Shown here: positions 29,067 to 39,179 of the stretch, one piece after another
Layout of the letters: each line of letters starts with the position of its first letter
How positions within the stretch are numbered: the stretch's first letter is position 1
From: Arenicellales bacterium
GTDB lineage: Bacteria > Pseudomonadota > Gammaproteobacteria > Arenicellales > JAJDZL01
DNA: 64,000 bases
Reading direction: 5' to 3'
Assembly: GCA_958295885.1 (NCBI GenBank)
Contig: OY282380.1
Coordinates: forward strand, 2,604,001-2,668,000
Notes under the pieces: model-generated
What the model saw: the letters and a program-made list of their open reading frames with translations, nothing else
Told to the model about the DNA's origin: nothing
Database searches by the model: none
Position numbers and translations under genes: made by a program

Positions 29067-30895
29067 GGCGGCTGTGGGACTGTTGAAAGGCAACCGCGTT
29101 CCGTTGACGCAGCTGCCTCGCACTTTGAGATCAGAGAACTGCGCTGGTTGACTGCAGCCGCTGGCTGCGACATCTCAGCCCGGCGAGCCGCGCTCATCCG
29201 CCAGGGAATGAAAGCCTCAAGATTCTCAGGCGCCTGTCCGCCATTGGCGGCGCAGGCGCTGAGATATTCATACAGCCATCGATGCGGATTGAGATCCCAC
29301 AAAAGCAGGGTCTGAATGATTGAGAACATCTGCGCTGCCAGCGAAGCGCTCCAGTGACTGCCCGAGCCGCGGCAGTTCCTGCGCAGCATCGCTGGGTTGC
29401 GCATCTTCCGTTCCCCAGAGTTATTGTCAAGCGCAACCTGGGGATGTTTTAAAAACACCATCAGCCCCGACCAGTGATTCTGTAGACTGCGAAGCACCTT
29501 GAGTTGGGCCGGATGCATCTGTTCTGCCGACAATTCATGCTTCAAAGTCCGCTCCATCTGCTCGACCGAGCACTCAAGCCGCTGCTGTTGACGCATGAAT
29601 GATTCGCTTTGCTGAGCCAACGGCCTCGACTTATCGAAATGCTCCAGACGACGTGCATTGAGGTGATAGATCTCGCCAATGCGCTCCCGCCACTCGAACA
29701 TCCACGGCTCCAGTTGCGGGTACTGCACCGCAGCTTCGAGATAATCCCGCCGCATATGAACCCAGCAAAAGGCCAGTATGATCGCCGCATTGACCTTCGC
29801 CAATCGCTTGTAACCACTGTAACGGTCACAAATGACAAACACTTCCTTGAGCTTCTCAGACAGTGAACTGAAGTGCTCGATCGGAACATCACCGCTGCGC
29901 GTCGGCTCAATGCGGTAGATCACCGATGAAACGCTCTCAAACACCCACAGATACCACCGATTGCCGATTTTCCCCTCCATCTTCTCATAGACCTTCCAGC
30001 CGGTCTCATCACAGTGAAATACCGAATCTTCCATCTGCCGCTGCATCAACTGATCATACAGCGGCTCAAACAGCGGCGCCAGCTTCTTCAAACCGTCAGT
30101 CACCGTACCTTGTGAGATCGCCATGCCCTGATCACGCATCTGGCGCAGCAGATTGCAGGTCGAACGGCTGTACGAATACTTGCTCAGCAAAATCTCAACC
30201 CACACCGACACCCCCAGCAATCCCTTGGCAATGACCCGCGGCGCCGGCTTGGCTGTCACCACGGCCGCAGTTTGACGGCAGTTGCAGGTCTTTGCATATT
30301 TTTTCCGCCGGATCTCGCGAAAATACGCCTTCGTAAAATATTCCAGAATCTCCGAGTTGTCGGTGTTCGACATCGGCGCATAGGCGGCGCCACAGTGATC
30401 GCACACCCGATCTTCGGGCGCAACATCCAAGGTTTCAACTTCACGCGGCAATTTCTCTCGAGGCGTGCGTCCATGACCCTTGCTGCCGCGCTGCGCGCCG
30501 CGCTTTTTCTTCGGCACCGCCGACGCAGTTTTCAATGCCTCACTTTTTTTGCCCGCCTTCTTCTCAGTTTTACGACCATAGAGCTGTTTCTCCAACTGCA
30601 ATGCCCGCGCCTGGGAGCGCTCCAGTTCCCGCTTCAGTTCCTCCGTCTCCTGGCGATACTTCTCCTGCAGCTTCAAATACTCTCGGGTTTCATAGTCGTG
30701 CTGGGATTGCTCCAAATGGTAACATTTATCTTTCCATTGTTGAGCTAGAACCCGCAAACGGTTTACGTCCCAATTCAACTGAATATGCTCCTGCTTCGAC
30801 AGCGTTACGAATTGTTTGGAAAAAGGCGTCGATGCACCTTTTCCCGAATCCGAAAACTCCGCAGGCAGGCTTATTTGGTTGAGCTCATTTGACAT
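29063..30895 (-). CDS. tnpC: IS66-family transposase TnpC
   Basis: 610 aa. An N-terminal leucine-rich coiled coil (about 45-105) is followed by a zinc-finger segment with VCDHCGAAYAP and KYAKTCNC. The DDE domain shows SVFHCDETGWKVYEK, VFVICDRYSGYKRLA and DNNSGERKMRNPAMLRRNCR, with D, D and E in the expected order. The protein ends with the IS66 C-terminal motif HRWLYEYLSACAANGG, plus about 35 extra residues leading into the overlap with the DUF4338 gene. The frame is intact, so the element may be mobile. Confidence 0.92.
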   Translation of the reverse strand: MSNELNQISLPAEFSDSGKGASTPFSKQFVTLSKQEHIQLNWDVNRLRVLAQQWKDKCYHLEQSQHDYETREYLKLQEKYRQETEELKRELERSQARALQLEKQLYGRKTEKKAGKKSEALKTASAVPKKKRGAQRGSKGHGRTPREKLPREVETLDVAPEDRVCDHCGAAYAPMSNTDNSEILEYFTKAYFREIRRKKYAKTCNCRQTAAVVTAKPAPRVIAKGLLGVSVWVEILLSKYSYSRSTCNLLRQMRDQGMAISQGTVTDGLKKLAPLFEPLYDQLMQRQMEDSVFHCDETGWKVYEKMEGKIGNRWYLWVFESVSSVIYRIEPTRSGDVPIEHFSSLSEKLKEVFVICDRYSGYKRLAKVNAAIILAFCWVHMRRDYLEAAVQYPQLEPWMFEWRERIGEIYHLNARRLEHFDKSRPLAQQSESFMRQQQRLECSVEQMERTLKHELSAEQMHPAQLKVLRSLQNHWSGLMVFLKHPQVALDNNSGERKMRNPAMLRRNCRGSGSHWSASLAAQMFSIIQTLLLWDLNPHRWLYEYLSACAANGGQAPENLEAFIPWRMSAARRAEMSQPAAAVNQRSSLISKCEAAASTERGCLSTVPQPP

Positions 30896-30925
30896 GTACG
30901 GTTTATATACACTATTTTTGTCGAG

Positions 30926-32212
30926 GTGTCCAAAGCTGAAGCAATTATTTTTTCAATTCGACAAGGGTTGGCCGAATATTTACCCGCGCCGGGCAGTAAT
31001 CGCGGCTACCGGCCAAGCCTTCTGTTCAGCACCTTCATGCTGATGAAGCACGACGGTGCGAAGTGCTTGGAGGATGTCCGTCATTTGCAGCACGAGTCGG
31101 GGCTGATGAAACTGTTGGGTTTCGAGAAGCTGCCGGAGGCGAAAACTCTGGGGAACTGGCTGCGTCGCATCGGTGGTGACAAGCCGTCGATGCAGGCCTT
31201 AGTCGAGATCAACAAGCGCATCCTGTCAGCGGGTTTGCACAACTGCAGGCGGGTTACGCTGGACATAGATGCGACGGTGATCGAATGCAACAAGCGAGAC
31301 ACCCAGTTCAACTACAAAGGCTCACGAGGATATACGCCGATAGTGGGGCACATCGCTGAAATTGAGCCGGTGGTAGAGGTTGAATTTCGAGAAGGGAATG
31401 CGCCGCCGAATAAAGAAAACCTGGAGTTCATCAAACAATGTGAGGCGGCGTTGCCGGCGGCGGTTTCGGTGCGTCGTCTGCGAGCCGATGCCGCCACTTA
31501 CCAGGCCGGAGTGATCAATTATTGTGAGGCCAACGACATTCGCTTTGTGATCCGCGCCAAGATGGATTCTTCACTGAAAGAATCGATGTCGGCCATCAAG
31601 CCGTCAGACTGGGTGCCGTTGATCAAGCGCGATGGCACCGCTTCGGAAACCGAACAGGTGGCTCACACCTTGCATGCGATGGGCGCCACGCCGCAAGCCT
31701 TTTATCTGATCGTGCAGCGGCAGCTGATCGATGAAGAGGAGCCGGATCCACAGCCAGACCTGCTGCCCAATCTGTTTGTCGATCAAGATGATAAAAGCAC
31801 CCGGAAAGGGCGCTACATGTACCGTGCATTGGCCACCAATTTGGATTTGCAGACGATCTGGGATGAACATAAGGTGGTGCATTTTTACAATCAGCGTGGC
31901 GAAGCCTCGGAAAACCGCATCAAGGAATTACGCAGTAACTTTGGCGGCGCTCATCTGCCGTGCATCGATTTTGGCGCCAATGCGGCGTATTTCAAGCTGT
32001 GTGCGTTGGCTTTCAAGCTGTTGGCGCTGCTGCGACGACTGCTGCCGGTTGCCTGGCAAAGCAGACGGGCGATCACGATACGCTGGCGGCTGTATGCGCT
32101 GGCCGCGCAGATCGTCTACCATGGGCGGCAATGGACTTTGAAACTCAATCGACCGCAACGGCAGCTGATCGACGAAGCGCTTTGGTCCCTCCGCAACTGC
32201 CGACTATCGTGA
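30926..32212 (+). pseudogene. IS1380-family transposase, 5'-truncated with a chimeric leader
   Basis: From about 30984 the protein (PGSNRGYRPSLLFSTF, VTLDIDATVIECNKRDTQFN, GEASENRIKELRSNFGGAHL) matches IS1380 DDE transposases and the copy at 60291-61644. The first ~41 native residues are missing. The present frame starts at GTG 30926 inside the right end of the IS66-like element and runs through its inverted repeat. The resulting 428-aa chimera is open but unlikely to be a normal transposase. The 3' end of the IS, to the terminal repeat CCCAAATCCGAAATTAG (complement ending about 32449), is intact. Confidence 0.75.
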
Positions 32213-32449
32213 AGCCGCCGCCTTGTGCGGCACCGCTCTCATCCAGTCGACATCGATTCCGACAGCGCGGAAGGCTTTCTTGCGTCTGGTCAAAGGAACT
32301 TCATGTCTCGAACGTCAATGGATCGGTTCAACCACAGCAAAATGAGAAACCCCGTGGCTAATTCTCGCCGCACAGGGTACAAAATATTCGGAATATCAGC
32401 TAAATTCTCGAACCTGTTAGCTGAAAAATTTACTAATTTCGGATTTGGG

Positions 32450-32883
32450 TATCAAACAGCTTCAAACAGCGCAACTGCCTCATAATAGAACATGAAAATT
32501 TTATATATGAATATGAGTTGGAAGTGAATTGAGGTGTGTAAATTTAATACAGTCGTCACGTGCGGGCACGGTGGAAATGCACCGGCCTTAAGGTCCACAA
32601 GAAGTACATGGGCAGGCAGTCGACCGGAAGCCGGAGATACGCTAAATTCTCGCGGAAGGAATGGTGCGATGCGAACGAACGCCTCACCTCGTTGGGTGGT
32701 CCTAGGACTCCCCGACATCGTCGAGGGCTAACTTCCTGTGAGTCGTATCATCCGGCACGGCACTTTAACTACGCTCCTGAGACAATTGCAAGCAACCCGA
32801 ATCGGCACGTGATTCCAGTAAGGCATCAGTCTCGAAGACCATCGATAAATCACCACAAGCTGACAGACTGTTAGGAGCATCCG
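32450..32883. other. Non-coding stretch with a possible group II intron 5' remnant
   Basis: From about 32560 the sequence starts GTGCGGGCACGGTGG and remains GC-rich and structured to about 32770, in contrast to its AT-rich surroundings. GTGCG is the usual 5' start of bacterial group II introns. No reverse transcriptase frame is present. The last ~15 bases carry AGGAG, the ribosome binding site of the next gene. Confidence 0.25.
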
Positions 32884-33468
32884 ATGACGTCGAATCGCAA
32901 CTCCCGTATTGAAATCGATTTCCAACAATGGTCAAGATTCTTCAATGAGTTTCGGTCGGAATCGGATAGGGGAGCGACGATTTTGGCAAGCGTTTGGATT
33001 GAACATTTACTTGAACGCAAGCTCAAAGCTCTATTCACGGCAGGTAACTCGAAAACCCGGCAAAAGCTTTATAGTCTAAACGGACCTTTCTCCTCTTTCT
33101 CCTCGAAGATTCTTGCTGTATATTCTCTCGGCTGGATTGACTCCGATATTTATGATGACATCAATTTGGTTCGTAGGATTAGGAATGTGTTCGCGCATAA
33201 GCTCCATGGTATAGATCTTGAAAGTCCCAAAATCAGGAAACTAATTGATGAATTCAAGATTCCGAGTCGTCACTACTACGATTGGAACGAGCTACAAGCT
33301 GTAGCCACCGTTGACGGAAAGGGAGTAATCCTTTTTACGGAAAAACTACCAGACGATGCCGGAGAGACACTAGATATACAGCGATTAAAGTACCAGTGGA
33401 TTGTCAGTCTATTGGTGACCGAGGTCGCCGCCAGTCTGGATCTCGCTATTCGGTACCAAGAGTCCTAG
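32884..33468 (+). CDS. MltR-like family protein
   Basis: 194 aa from the ATG at 32884, with AGGAG eight bases upstream. SDRGATILASVWIEHLLERK, then LNGPFSSFSSKILAVYSLGW and VRRIRNVFAHKLHG, follows the pattern of MltR-like proteins (all-helical; ILAS..IE..L...L; FSSKI..AYALGWI; IRNxFAH). MltR itself is a mannitol operon regulator, but many free-standing members in accessory regions have no known role, and no mannitol genes are nearby. It is intact and stands between IS fragments. Confidence 0.7.
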   Translation: MTSNRNSRIEIDFQQWSRFFNEFRSESDRGATILASVWIEHLLERKLKALFTAGNSKTRQKLYSLNGPFSSFSSKILAVYSLGWIDSDIYDDINLVRRIRNVFAHKLHGIDLESPKIRKLIDEFKIPSRHYYDWNELQAVATVDGKGVILFTEKLPDDAGETLDIQRLKYQWIVSLLVTEVAASLDLAIRYQES

Positions 33469-33623
33469 AACGAAACCGATCCAGACCGAGCATCTGAACT
33501 TGACAGTTAAAGAGACAATATGGAGTCAACTTGATGTAATGGACTCCCCTCTCACATTGGCAATAGAATAATAATTTTATATGCCTCTGCACAAGTTTCC
33601 GTTGAATCGGTTTAAAATACATC

Positions 33624-34052
33624 TCAGGCATGATTGACGGCGGCGTTCAACAGACGCTGTGGCAATTGGCTTTGCCATTGGCGGCGATTGAAACGATACA
33701 CAAATTCATCAATATATTCTTGCAGATACAAGCGGCTGACCCCGTGAAAGGTGCCCAGCAGAAAGCGTTTGAGATTGGCGATCACGAGGTACACTTTCGG
33801 CAGCCACTGTGGCACTTGCTCCGGTGGCGTCACCTTTGCTTGTTGTTCACAATGTTGGCTCAAAATGTTCAAGGAAGGATAGGCATCGCTGCGCACCGTG
33901 GTACTGGGATGCAGCGACTCGGTGATTTGTCGGACTTGCTGATGGTCGACGCGTTGGAGCACTTTGGCCGCCATGTAACCGCTGCCTGCACCGCGTCGTT
34001 CGACCGCCAGCAGCACCGGGGTTTTCCCGGCGGCGCCGCCAATGTCATTCAC
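33624..34052 (-). pseudogene. IS1595 (ISXO2-like) transposase, C-terminal fragment
   Basis: The minus strand reads NDIGGAAGKTPVLLAVERRG, RSDAYPSLNILSQ, then VIANLKRFLLGTFHGVSRLY and LQEYIDEFVYRFNRRQW. This is the second half of the ISXO2-like DDE domain with its Cys/His-poor C-terminus. The zinc-ribbon N-terminus is missing. A different IS1595 N-terminal fragment lies at 63184-63688. Confidence 0.75.
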
Positions 34053-34357
34053 TTAAGAGCCCCCACCGGCCGTTGGCCGCCGCCATCACCGAAGGAACAC
34101 GCTAAAGTATTGTTCCAAGTGAATCAATTTCATTCGAGGGGATAAATTTTTGATACATTTGGATGAACGTGCCGGGGCAGAGGCCGTCTCGTTCAATGGT
34201 GACTTTAAGTTCCCGTCTGAGAGTTTGGTCGGTTCCACCAGCTACGTTCATCACTGATGGCACATTTTTGATGTGATCTCGATCAAGAGACTGCAGCTTG
34301 CAAATTGGCAGATGTGGATCGCCCGGCACATTCATTTTATGATCAAAGGAGTATAGC

Positions 34358-34510
34358 ATGAAAATAAATGGCAGGGTTGAGCGTCGAGCCGATGATGTTT
34401 CCAGTATTCGCGTCAAGGCCTGCGTCTTGGACGTGATCTATCCCAATTGCGCCGGCATCGACATCAGCAAGAGCGAACATTGGGTGGTGCTGCCGGCGGA
34501 TGTTGAATTC
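34358..34510 (+). pseudogene. IS110-family transposase, N-terminal scrap
   Basis: The ATG at 34358 follows AAAGGAG. The protein starts KACVLDVIYPNCAGIDISKS, then EHWVVLPAD, the first beta strand of the IS110 DEDD domain with its first aspartate. Homology stops at about 34510, where AT-rich sequence takes over. Bases 34146-34357 are the presumed left end of this element. Confidence 0.6.
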
Positions 34511-34731
34511 CAGATTAATTTGAAACGGATAATTCAAATTAAATCGGAACGAAATAATTCAATGAATCACATTGTTCCGACAATTTTTTCGGATTCAAAA
34601 CCGGGGCAGCGTGGCTGGCAGCGATGTGCGTCAGCGGCTTGAACTCGGGATTTTGACAGTGTTTTGAGAGGCAGAAGAGAGATTCCAGCTGGAGCGGCCG
34701 CTCCAGCTGGGGTGGGATGGCGGCAGCAGGT

Positions 34732-35243
34732 TCAGGCCTGCCACTCTTCGATGGCTTGAGTCATGTGCTGCAAGGTGACGCATCGAGCCTGGTCTTGTGC
34801 TGCGGCTGACAGCGCATAATGTGCCAGACGGTTGATCTTGCGGGGCATGCCGCGGGCTTGGGCGTGCATCATTTCGATGGCGTCAGCTTCGAACAGTTGG
34901 ACCTTGTCGGCGGCGCCGGCGAGGCCGAGCCGATGCTGCAGGTAGCGTTCGGTTTCGTCGCGGTTCAGTGTGCCGAAGTGATGTCGGATGATCAGGCGCT
35001 GGCTGAGGGATTGGTGCACGCCCATGTTCAGACGTCTTCTCAGTTCGGTCAGTCCGATCAGCAGCAGGCACATGCGCGGTTCTGAGTCCATGGCGAAGTT
35101 GGTCAGAAGACGCAGGTCTTCGAGCACTTCGTTGCGCAGATGATGGGCTTCATCAATGATCAGCACCGGCAGTTGTCGCTGCTGCTGCACCAGGCGTGTG
35201 ATTTCGTTGCGAAGCGCATGCCTATACCATGTAGTGATAGCCA
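34732..35243 (-). pseudogene. TniB/ExeA-like AAA ATPase of a transposon, 5'-truncated
   Basis: About 170 codons. RQLPVLIIDEAHHLRNEVLE is the Walker B, LTNFAMDSEPRMCLLLIGLT the sensor region, and RGMPRKINRLAHYALSAAAQ the C-terminal helical lid of transposon-associated AAA ATPases. The Walker A part is missing, because the gene is cut at 35243 by a perfect palindrome and an IS110 fragment. No matching transposase gene survives beside it. Its leftward flank, 34511-34731, shows no gene. Confidence 0.7.
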
Positions 35244-35281
35244 AATTGTCATAATAATTGTTAACAATTATTATGACAATT
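35244..35281. repeat. Perfect 38-bp palindrome
   Basis: AATTGTCATAATAATTGTT is followed directly by its exact reverse complement (19 + 19 bases, no spacer). It forms the junction between the truncated AAA ATPase gene and the left end of an IS110-family fragment. Confidence 0.9.
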
Positions 35282-35748
35282 CAGGTTGCTGGCTGGCGGT
35301 CGGGAGCACCTAGCGCATGCTGTATCTTTGAATACCGCCAGTGGACTTGTGCCCCGACCGCCGACTGCCATGGAGATTTCCTGTAGTAAGTTTGTGCCGT
35401 TGAGCACCCGTATAGGTACCGAAACAACATGGCGACCGCCAGCGCTTGACCATTGTAATAAGTTTGAGGAGGATGAAGATGGTGGAATCACAGACGATTT
35501 GGATGATGGGAATTGACTGGGGACGGCAGCATCACCAGGCATGCGTGATGGATGCCGATGGCAAAGTGCTCGGCAACCAAAGTTTCGTTCACAGCGGTGA
35601 CGGTCTGACGCAGTTGGTGCAGTGGTGTCTGCAGCTGACGGCAAGCGCACCGTGTGCGGTGCGCGTCGGCATTGAGACCCCGCATGGCGCAGTGGTGACA
35701 ACTTTACTCAAGGATATCTCTAAATACCAACCAATCCCATCTATGTGA
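35282..35748 (+). pseudogene. IS110-family element, left end and transposase N-terminus only
   Basis: Coding starts at ATG 35479 with GAGGAGG upstream: IWMMGIDWGRQHHQACVMDA, then VGIETPHGAVVTTLL, the IS110 DEDD start with D and E residues. Homology ends at about 35715. The 197 non-coding bases before it (35282-35478) contain a stem, GGCGGTCGGGAGCAC near 35296 paired with GTGCCCCGACCGCC near 35350, in the position where IS110 elements encode their bridge RNA. Confidence 0.65.
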
Positions 35749-35788
35749 ATCCTCTTCGGAGGTTTGCATCACGCATCCATTTCATCCG

Positions 35789-36028
35789 TTGCGTGGACAG
35801 TGTTTTCCATTTTATGAGTTGATCAAGCCTGGCAATGTGCCGCTGGTTCGCTACTGGTCGAGTGCTCAAACCATTGATAATGTGCCACTTTCGTGGACTA
35901 ATTTTCGGGAGGCAGACGATTTTGAACGTGTTTCCGACGGACGCAGCCTGTTTCGTCCGGATGATTTGCTGGCACTTGTGGAGTTGGTGGATACACTGTT
36001 GGAAGGATCGGAAGAAGTAGTCAAATAA
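35789..36028 (+). pseudogene. C-terminal fragment of an unknown protein
   Basis: The frame reads RGQCFPFYELIKPGNVPLVR, LSWTNFREADDFERVSDGRS and LFRPDDLLALVELVDTLLEG. It looks like genuine coding sequence but has no start signal and begins right after the truncated IS110 fragment, so it is probably the 3' end of a gene cut by that insertion. I do not recognise the family. Bases 36029-36175 are AT-rich with no feature. Confidence 0.4.
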
Positions 36029-36175
36029 TAGGGCGCATAATAATCAGGGAATAATACCGATAAAAGGTCCGTAAAAAAGAGTTGAATTATAATAACAGTT
36101 TGTTTTATAATATTTAGTATGAAGATAGTCCCAATCTCTTATTTGACAGCTGATGTATATATAACGTATAATTAA

Positions 36176-36715
36176 ATGAATACAAATTACTCCCTGTTGA
36201 TGACCATGAAACCACATCAAGAAAACAAGTTGCAACAACTGAAAAACTCCAGAACACTCAATCCAGCGGCCGACAAAATACAGGATCCACTCTTCTCGCA
36301 GCACTCCGAGTTCTTCGATCCCCAAGACCGACTGCAGGTGCGTTACGAAATGGTGCGGCTGGTGCTGTTCGAACACCAGACCTTGGCCAAAGCCGCGGCG
36401 CGCTTCGGTGTCTCGCGGCCCACCTGCTTTCGCATGACGAAGGCGTTTCGACGCGGCGGACTGCAGGCTCTCATCCCAGCTCCGCGCGGCCCGCAGAGAG
36501 CCTACAAGGTCACCCCCGAGATCGTGCGCTTCGCACTTGACTATCGAGCCGAGCATGGTCGCATCGGCGCGCGCAAACTGGTGCCGATCATCGAACGGAA
36601 GTTCGGCGTCCAACTGCATCCGCGCGGACTCGAAAAGGCGCTGGTTCGATGGCAAAAAAAACTCTCAGGAAAACCCCATGAGGCCGCTGCCGCAAAACGC
36701 CGCTCACAGCTATGA
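36176..36715 (+). CDS. Helix-turn-helix protein of a serine-recombinase element
   Basis: 179 aa; the ATG at 36176 was chosen, and an ATG at 36203 is also possible. RLQVRYEMVRLVLFEHQTLA, KAAARFGVSRPTCFRMTKAF and RRGGLQALIPAPRGP form a transposase-type helix-turn-helix domain, with a further conserved part VTPEIVRFALDYRAEHGRIG. It is followed by a 93-aa gene overlapping by 38 bases and by a large serine recombinase, all in the same direction. This gene set travels together as a mobile unit. The protein probably binds element DNA. Confidence 0.7.
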   Translation: MNTNYSLLMTMKPHQENKLQQLKNSRTLNPAADKIQDPLFSQHSEFFDPQDRLQVRYEMVRLVLFEHQTLAKAAARFGVSRPTCFRMTKAFRRGGLQALIPAPRGPQRAYKVTPEIVRFALDYRAEHGRIGARKLVPIIERKFGVQLHPRGLEKALVRWQKKLSGKPHEAAAAKRRSQL

Positions 36716-36959
36716 ACGCTGGCGTCAGCAATTTCTCGACGGCCATAACAGCAGCGCCATTTACATTCTGCGCCGGCAGGGCCTGTACCGCGCGCTGGTC
36801 GCAGTGACCCCGGTGACCGCCGATAAAACGACCCTGAAGCCGTCACCGCAATGGGTGCAGGTGGAACAAGTGACTCCATCCGATGCGCTCTTAGTGGAGG
36901 CGGCCAGGCAGATTCAACGCCTGCTTCAGTCTGAGTTGACCGCGCCTTGCGCAACCTAG
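36678..36959 (+). CDS. Small accessory protein of the recombinase element
   Basis: 93 aa from the ATG at 36678, in a different frame from the upstream HTH gene and overlapping it by 38 bases. HSYERWRQQFLDGHNSSAIY, then ILRRQGLYRALVAVTPV; no family name comes to mind. The overlap on the 5' side and the 24-base gap to the recombinase on the 3' side point to one operon. Confidence 0.6.
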   Translation: MRPLPQNAAHSYERWRQQFLDGHNSSAIYILRRQGLYRALVAVTPVTADKTTLKPSPQWVQVEQVTPSDALLVEAARQIQRLLQSELTAPCAT

Positions 36960-36982
36960 GCAGCGATGTGGCCTGAACCGAT

Positions 36983-39027
36983 ATGGAATCATTAAAGATG
37001 TCTGAACACAGCCAACACCACAAGATCAAAGCGCATCATTTACAACGCGAAGCCTGTCTGTACATACGCCAGTCGACGCTTCGGCAGGTGGCTGAAAATA
37101 CCGAAAGCACCCGCCGACAATATGCACTGAGCGATAACGCAATGGCGCTTGGCTGGCCCAAAATCGCATCCGGGTGATTGACGACGATCTGGGCAAATCA
37201 GCGCAGTCCACGCATGATCGCAGCGGTTTCCGCCAGCTGATGGCGCGCATCGCGGCGGCTGAAGTCGGACTGGTGCTGGTTCTTGAGGTCTCGCGTCTGG
37301 CGCGCGACAATGCCGACTGGCATCTGCTGCTGCGGATTGCGGGGTTCACCGACACCTTGATTCTCGACGAAGGCGGCATCTATGACCCCAACGACAGCAA
37401 TGACCGACTGCTGTTGGGTTTCAAGAACGCCATCAGCGAATTTGAACTGCACGGCATGGCGGCGCGGATGCACGGCGGAAAAGTCAGCGCAGCCAGCCGC
37501 GGAGACTTGAAACTGCCTTTGCCGATCGGTTTGGTCTACGACGACGACAGGCAGGTGGCGTTGGAGCCGGATCGTTCGATTGTGGATGCGATCATGTTGG
37601 TATTCAAGGCATTTCGTCGCCATAAATCGATTCTAGGAGTGGCCCGATGGATGCGTCGGGAAAACATTGAGCTGCCCTCGCGTCCGGCCCGCGGTGCGCG
37701 GCAGGGCCAAGTGTGCTGGAGTTTGCCCAACCCTTCACGGCTGAGCTACATTTTGAAAAATCCGCGCTACGCCGGCGCCTATTCCTACGGCCGCACCAAA
37801 AGCCAGCGTGGCGGCGATGGCATAAAGCGCACTTCCAGGTTGCCGATGGAACAGTGGCACACGCTGATTCCAGAGCATCACGTCGGCTTTATTGACTGGG
37901 ATGAATTTTGCACCAATCAAGACATTATTGCCAAAAATGCAATGACGTTCGCACCCTCGCCAGCGCACAGCGCCAGTCCCAGAGATGGGGCGGCGCTGCT
38001 GCAGTCGCGGGTGATCTGTGGACAGTGTGGAAGTCGCATGAAAACCAACGCCGGCCGCGTCTCCGCAACTGCCAAAAATTCTCGTTATTATTATTACCGG
38101 TGCCACAATCATCTGGCCGAGAGCGGTCGCAGACTGTGCCAGAGCATCAGTGCCGAGCGAGTTGATGAGGCCGTCGAGTGCTTTGTGATTGACGCTGTCA
38201 ACCGGCAGAACATTCACCTCGCATTCGTCGTTCTAAAACAGCTTCGGACTGAATTTGAACAGGCCGACGCACAGCGGGCCAATCGTATTGCGCAATTTCA
38301 ATATGAAGCCGACCTGGCGCAGCGTCGCTTCTATGAAGTGGATCCGTCCAACCGTCTGGTGGCGGCCACACTCGAATCTGAATGGAATGACCGGCTGCAG
38401 AGACTCCAGCTGGCTCAGCACCAACGCAATGAATACCGGCGGGAGTACGACTCGCAGCTGAGCGACCGGCAGCGGCTGCGGATCGAACGGCTGACAGAGA
38501 ATTTTGAACGGGTGTGGAATGCCGACAATACTCAAAATCAGGATCGAAAACGCCTCCTTGCGCTGTTGATTGAAGATGCGACTCTGACCCGGCTGGGGCC
38601 TGAAGTCAAAGTGCAACTGCGCCTGTGCGGTGGCAAAGCGGTCACGCTGGCGCCGGTTGAGCTGCCTATACCGCTTGCACAACAGCGCAGGACACCGACG
38701 AAAATCTTGGCGGACCTGGACCGGATGCTCGATCAAAAATCCGATCAGGAGGCGGCCGAAGAACTGAACCGAAACGGATGCAGAAACTCTGAAGGCAAGC
38801 CTTATAGCGAACGAAATGTGAAAGATTTACGCCGTTACCACGGGTTGAAATGCTATCGCGAGCGGGAATTTCAGCGACTGCGCAAGCAAGGATATCAATC
38901 CGCTTCGGAAGTTGCACAGCAGTTGGGCGTAAACACCCATACCATCTACAAGTGGGGCAGACAAAAGCGCAGGGTGACAAAAAAATCTTCTTCGTCGGAA
39001 GGCGGCATTATTGTATGTTTAAGTTGA
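36983..39027 (+). pseudogene. Large serine recombinase, frameshifted in the catalytic domain
   Basis: The first frame (36983-37177) has REACLYIRQSTLRQVAENTE, the resolvase start with the nucleophilic serine. It ends at a TGA, and a second frame beginning at GTG 37174 continues VIDDDLGKSAQSTHDRSGFR, LVLVLEVSRLARDNADWH, then the Recombinase domain, a zinc ribbon (VICGQCGSRMKT, later RRLCQS) and a long C-terminal coiled-coil region. One inserted base near 37160 (CCCAAAATCGC) would give a single ~680-aa protein. The serine and the rest of the active site are on different polypeptides, so the recombinase is probably dead. It also has a C-terminal helix-turn-helix (YQSASEVAQQLGVNTHTIYK). Confidence 0.8.
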
Positions 39028-39179
39028 ATCGCAGCAGTGATCAGACGGAAAATCCTGACGATCTACATCTGTAGGAACAAGGTGCATTATGAAACAACCA
39101 TCGAGATATTGACGGGAAGCTGGGTGCGCGATGAATTGAGCTTGACTTACTGCGATTTTTTGGCAAGCTATGGTTCATG

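Larger units (their letters stand above)
28180..30983 (-). mobile_element. IS66-like element (ISBst12-type) carrying a DruA-like passenger gene
   Basis: The inverted ends are GTAAATATTCGGCCAAGCCC at 28180 and the complement of GTAAATATTCGGCCAACCC ending at 30983. The GTAA start fits IS66 ends. The element holds tnpC and a DUF4338 gene but no tnpA or tnpB, as in the ISBst12 group. No 8-bp target duplication is visible. The right end cuts directly into an IS1380 transposase. Confidence 0.7.

Noticed and set aside
29320..30882. Several plus-strand frames over the IS66 transposase
   Set aside because: All are antisense shadows of the intact tnpC gene.
33630..34145. 171-codon plus-strand frame over the IS1595 fragment
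   Set aside because: It is the antisense shadow of a clear transposase fragment on the minus strand.
36044..36655. 203-codon minus-strand frame
   Set aside because: Antisense to the helix-turn-helix gene, whose domain is recognisable; the minus-strand protein has no family resemblance.
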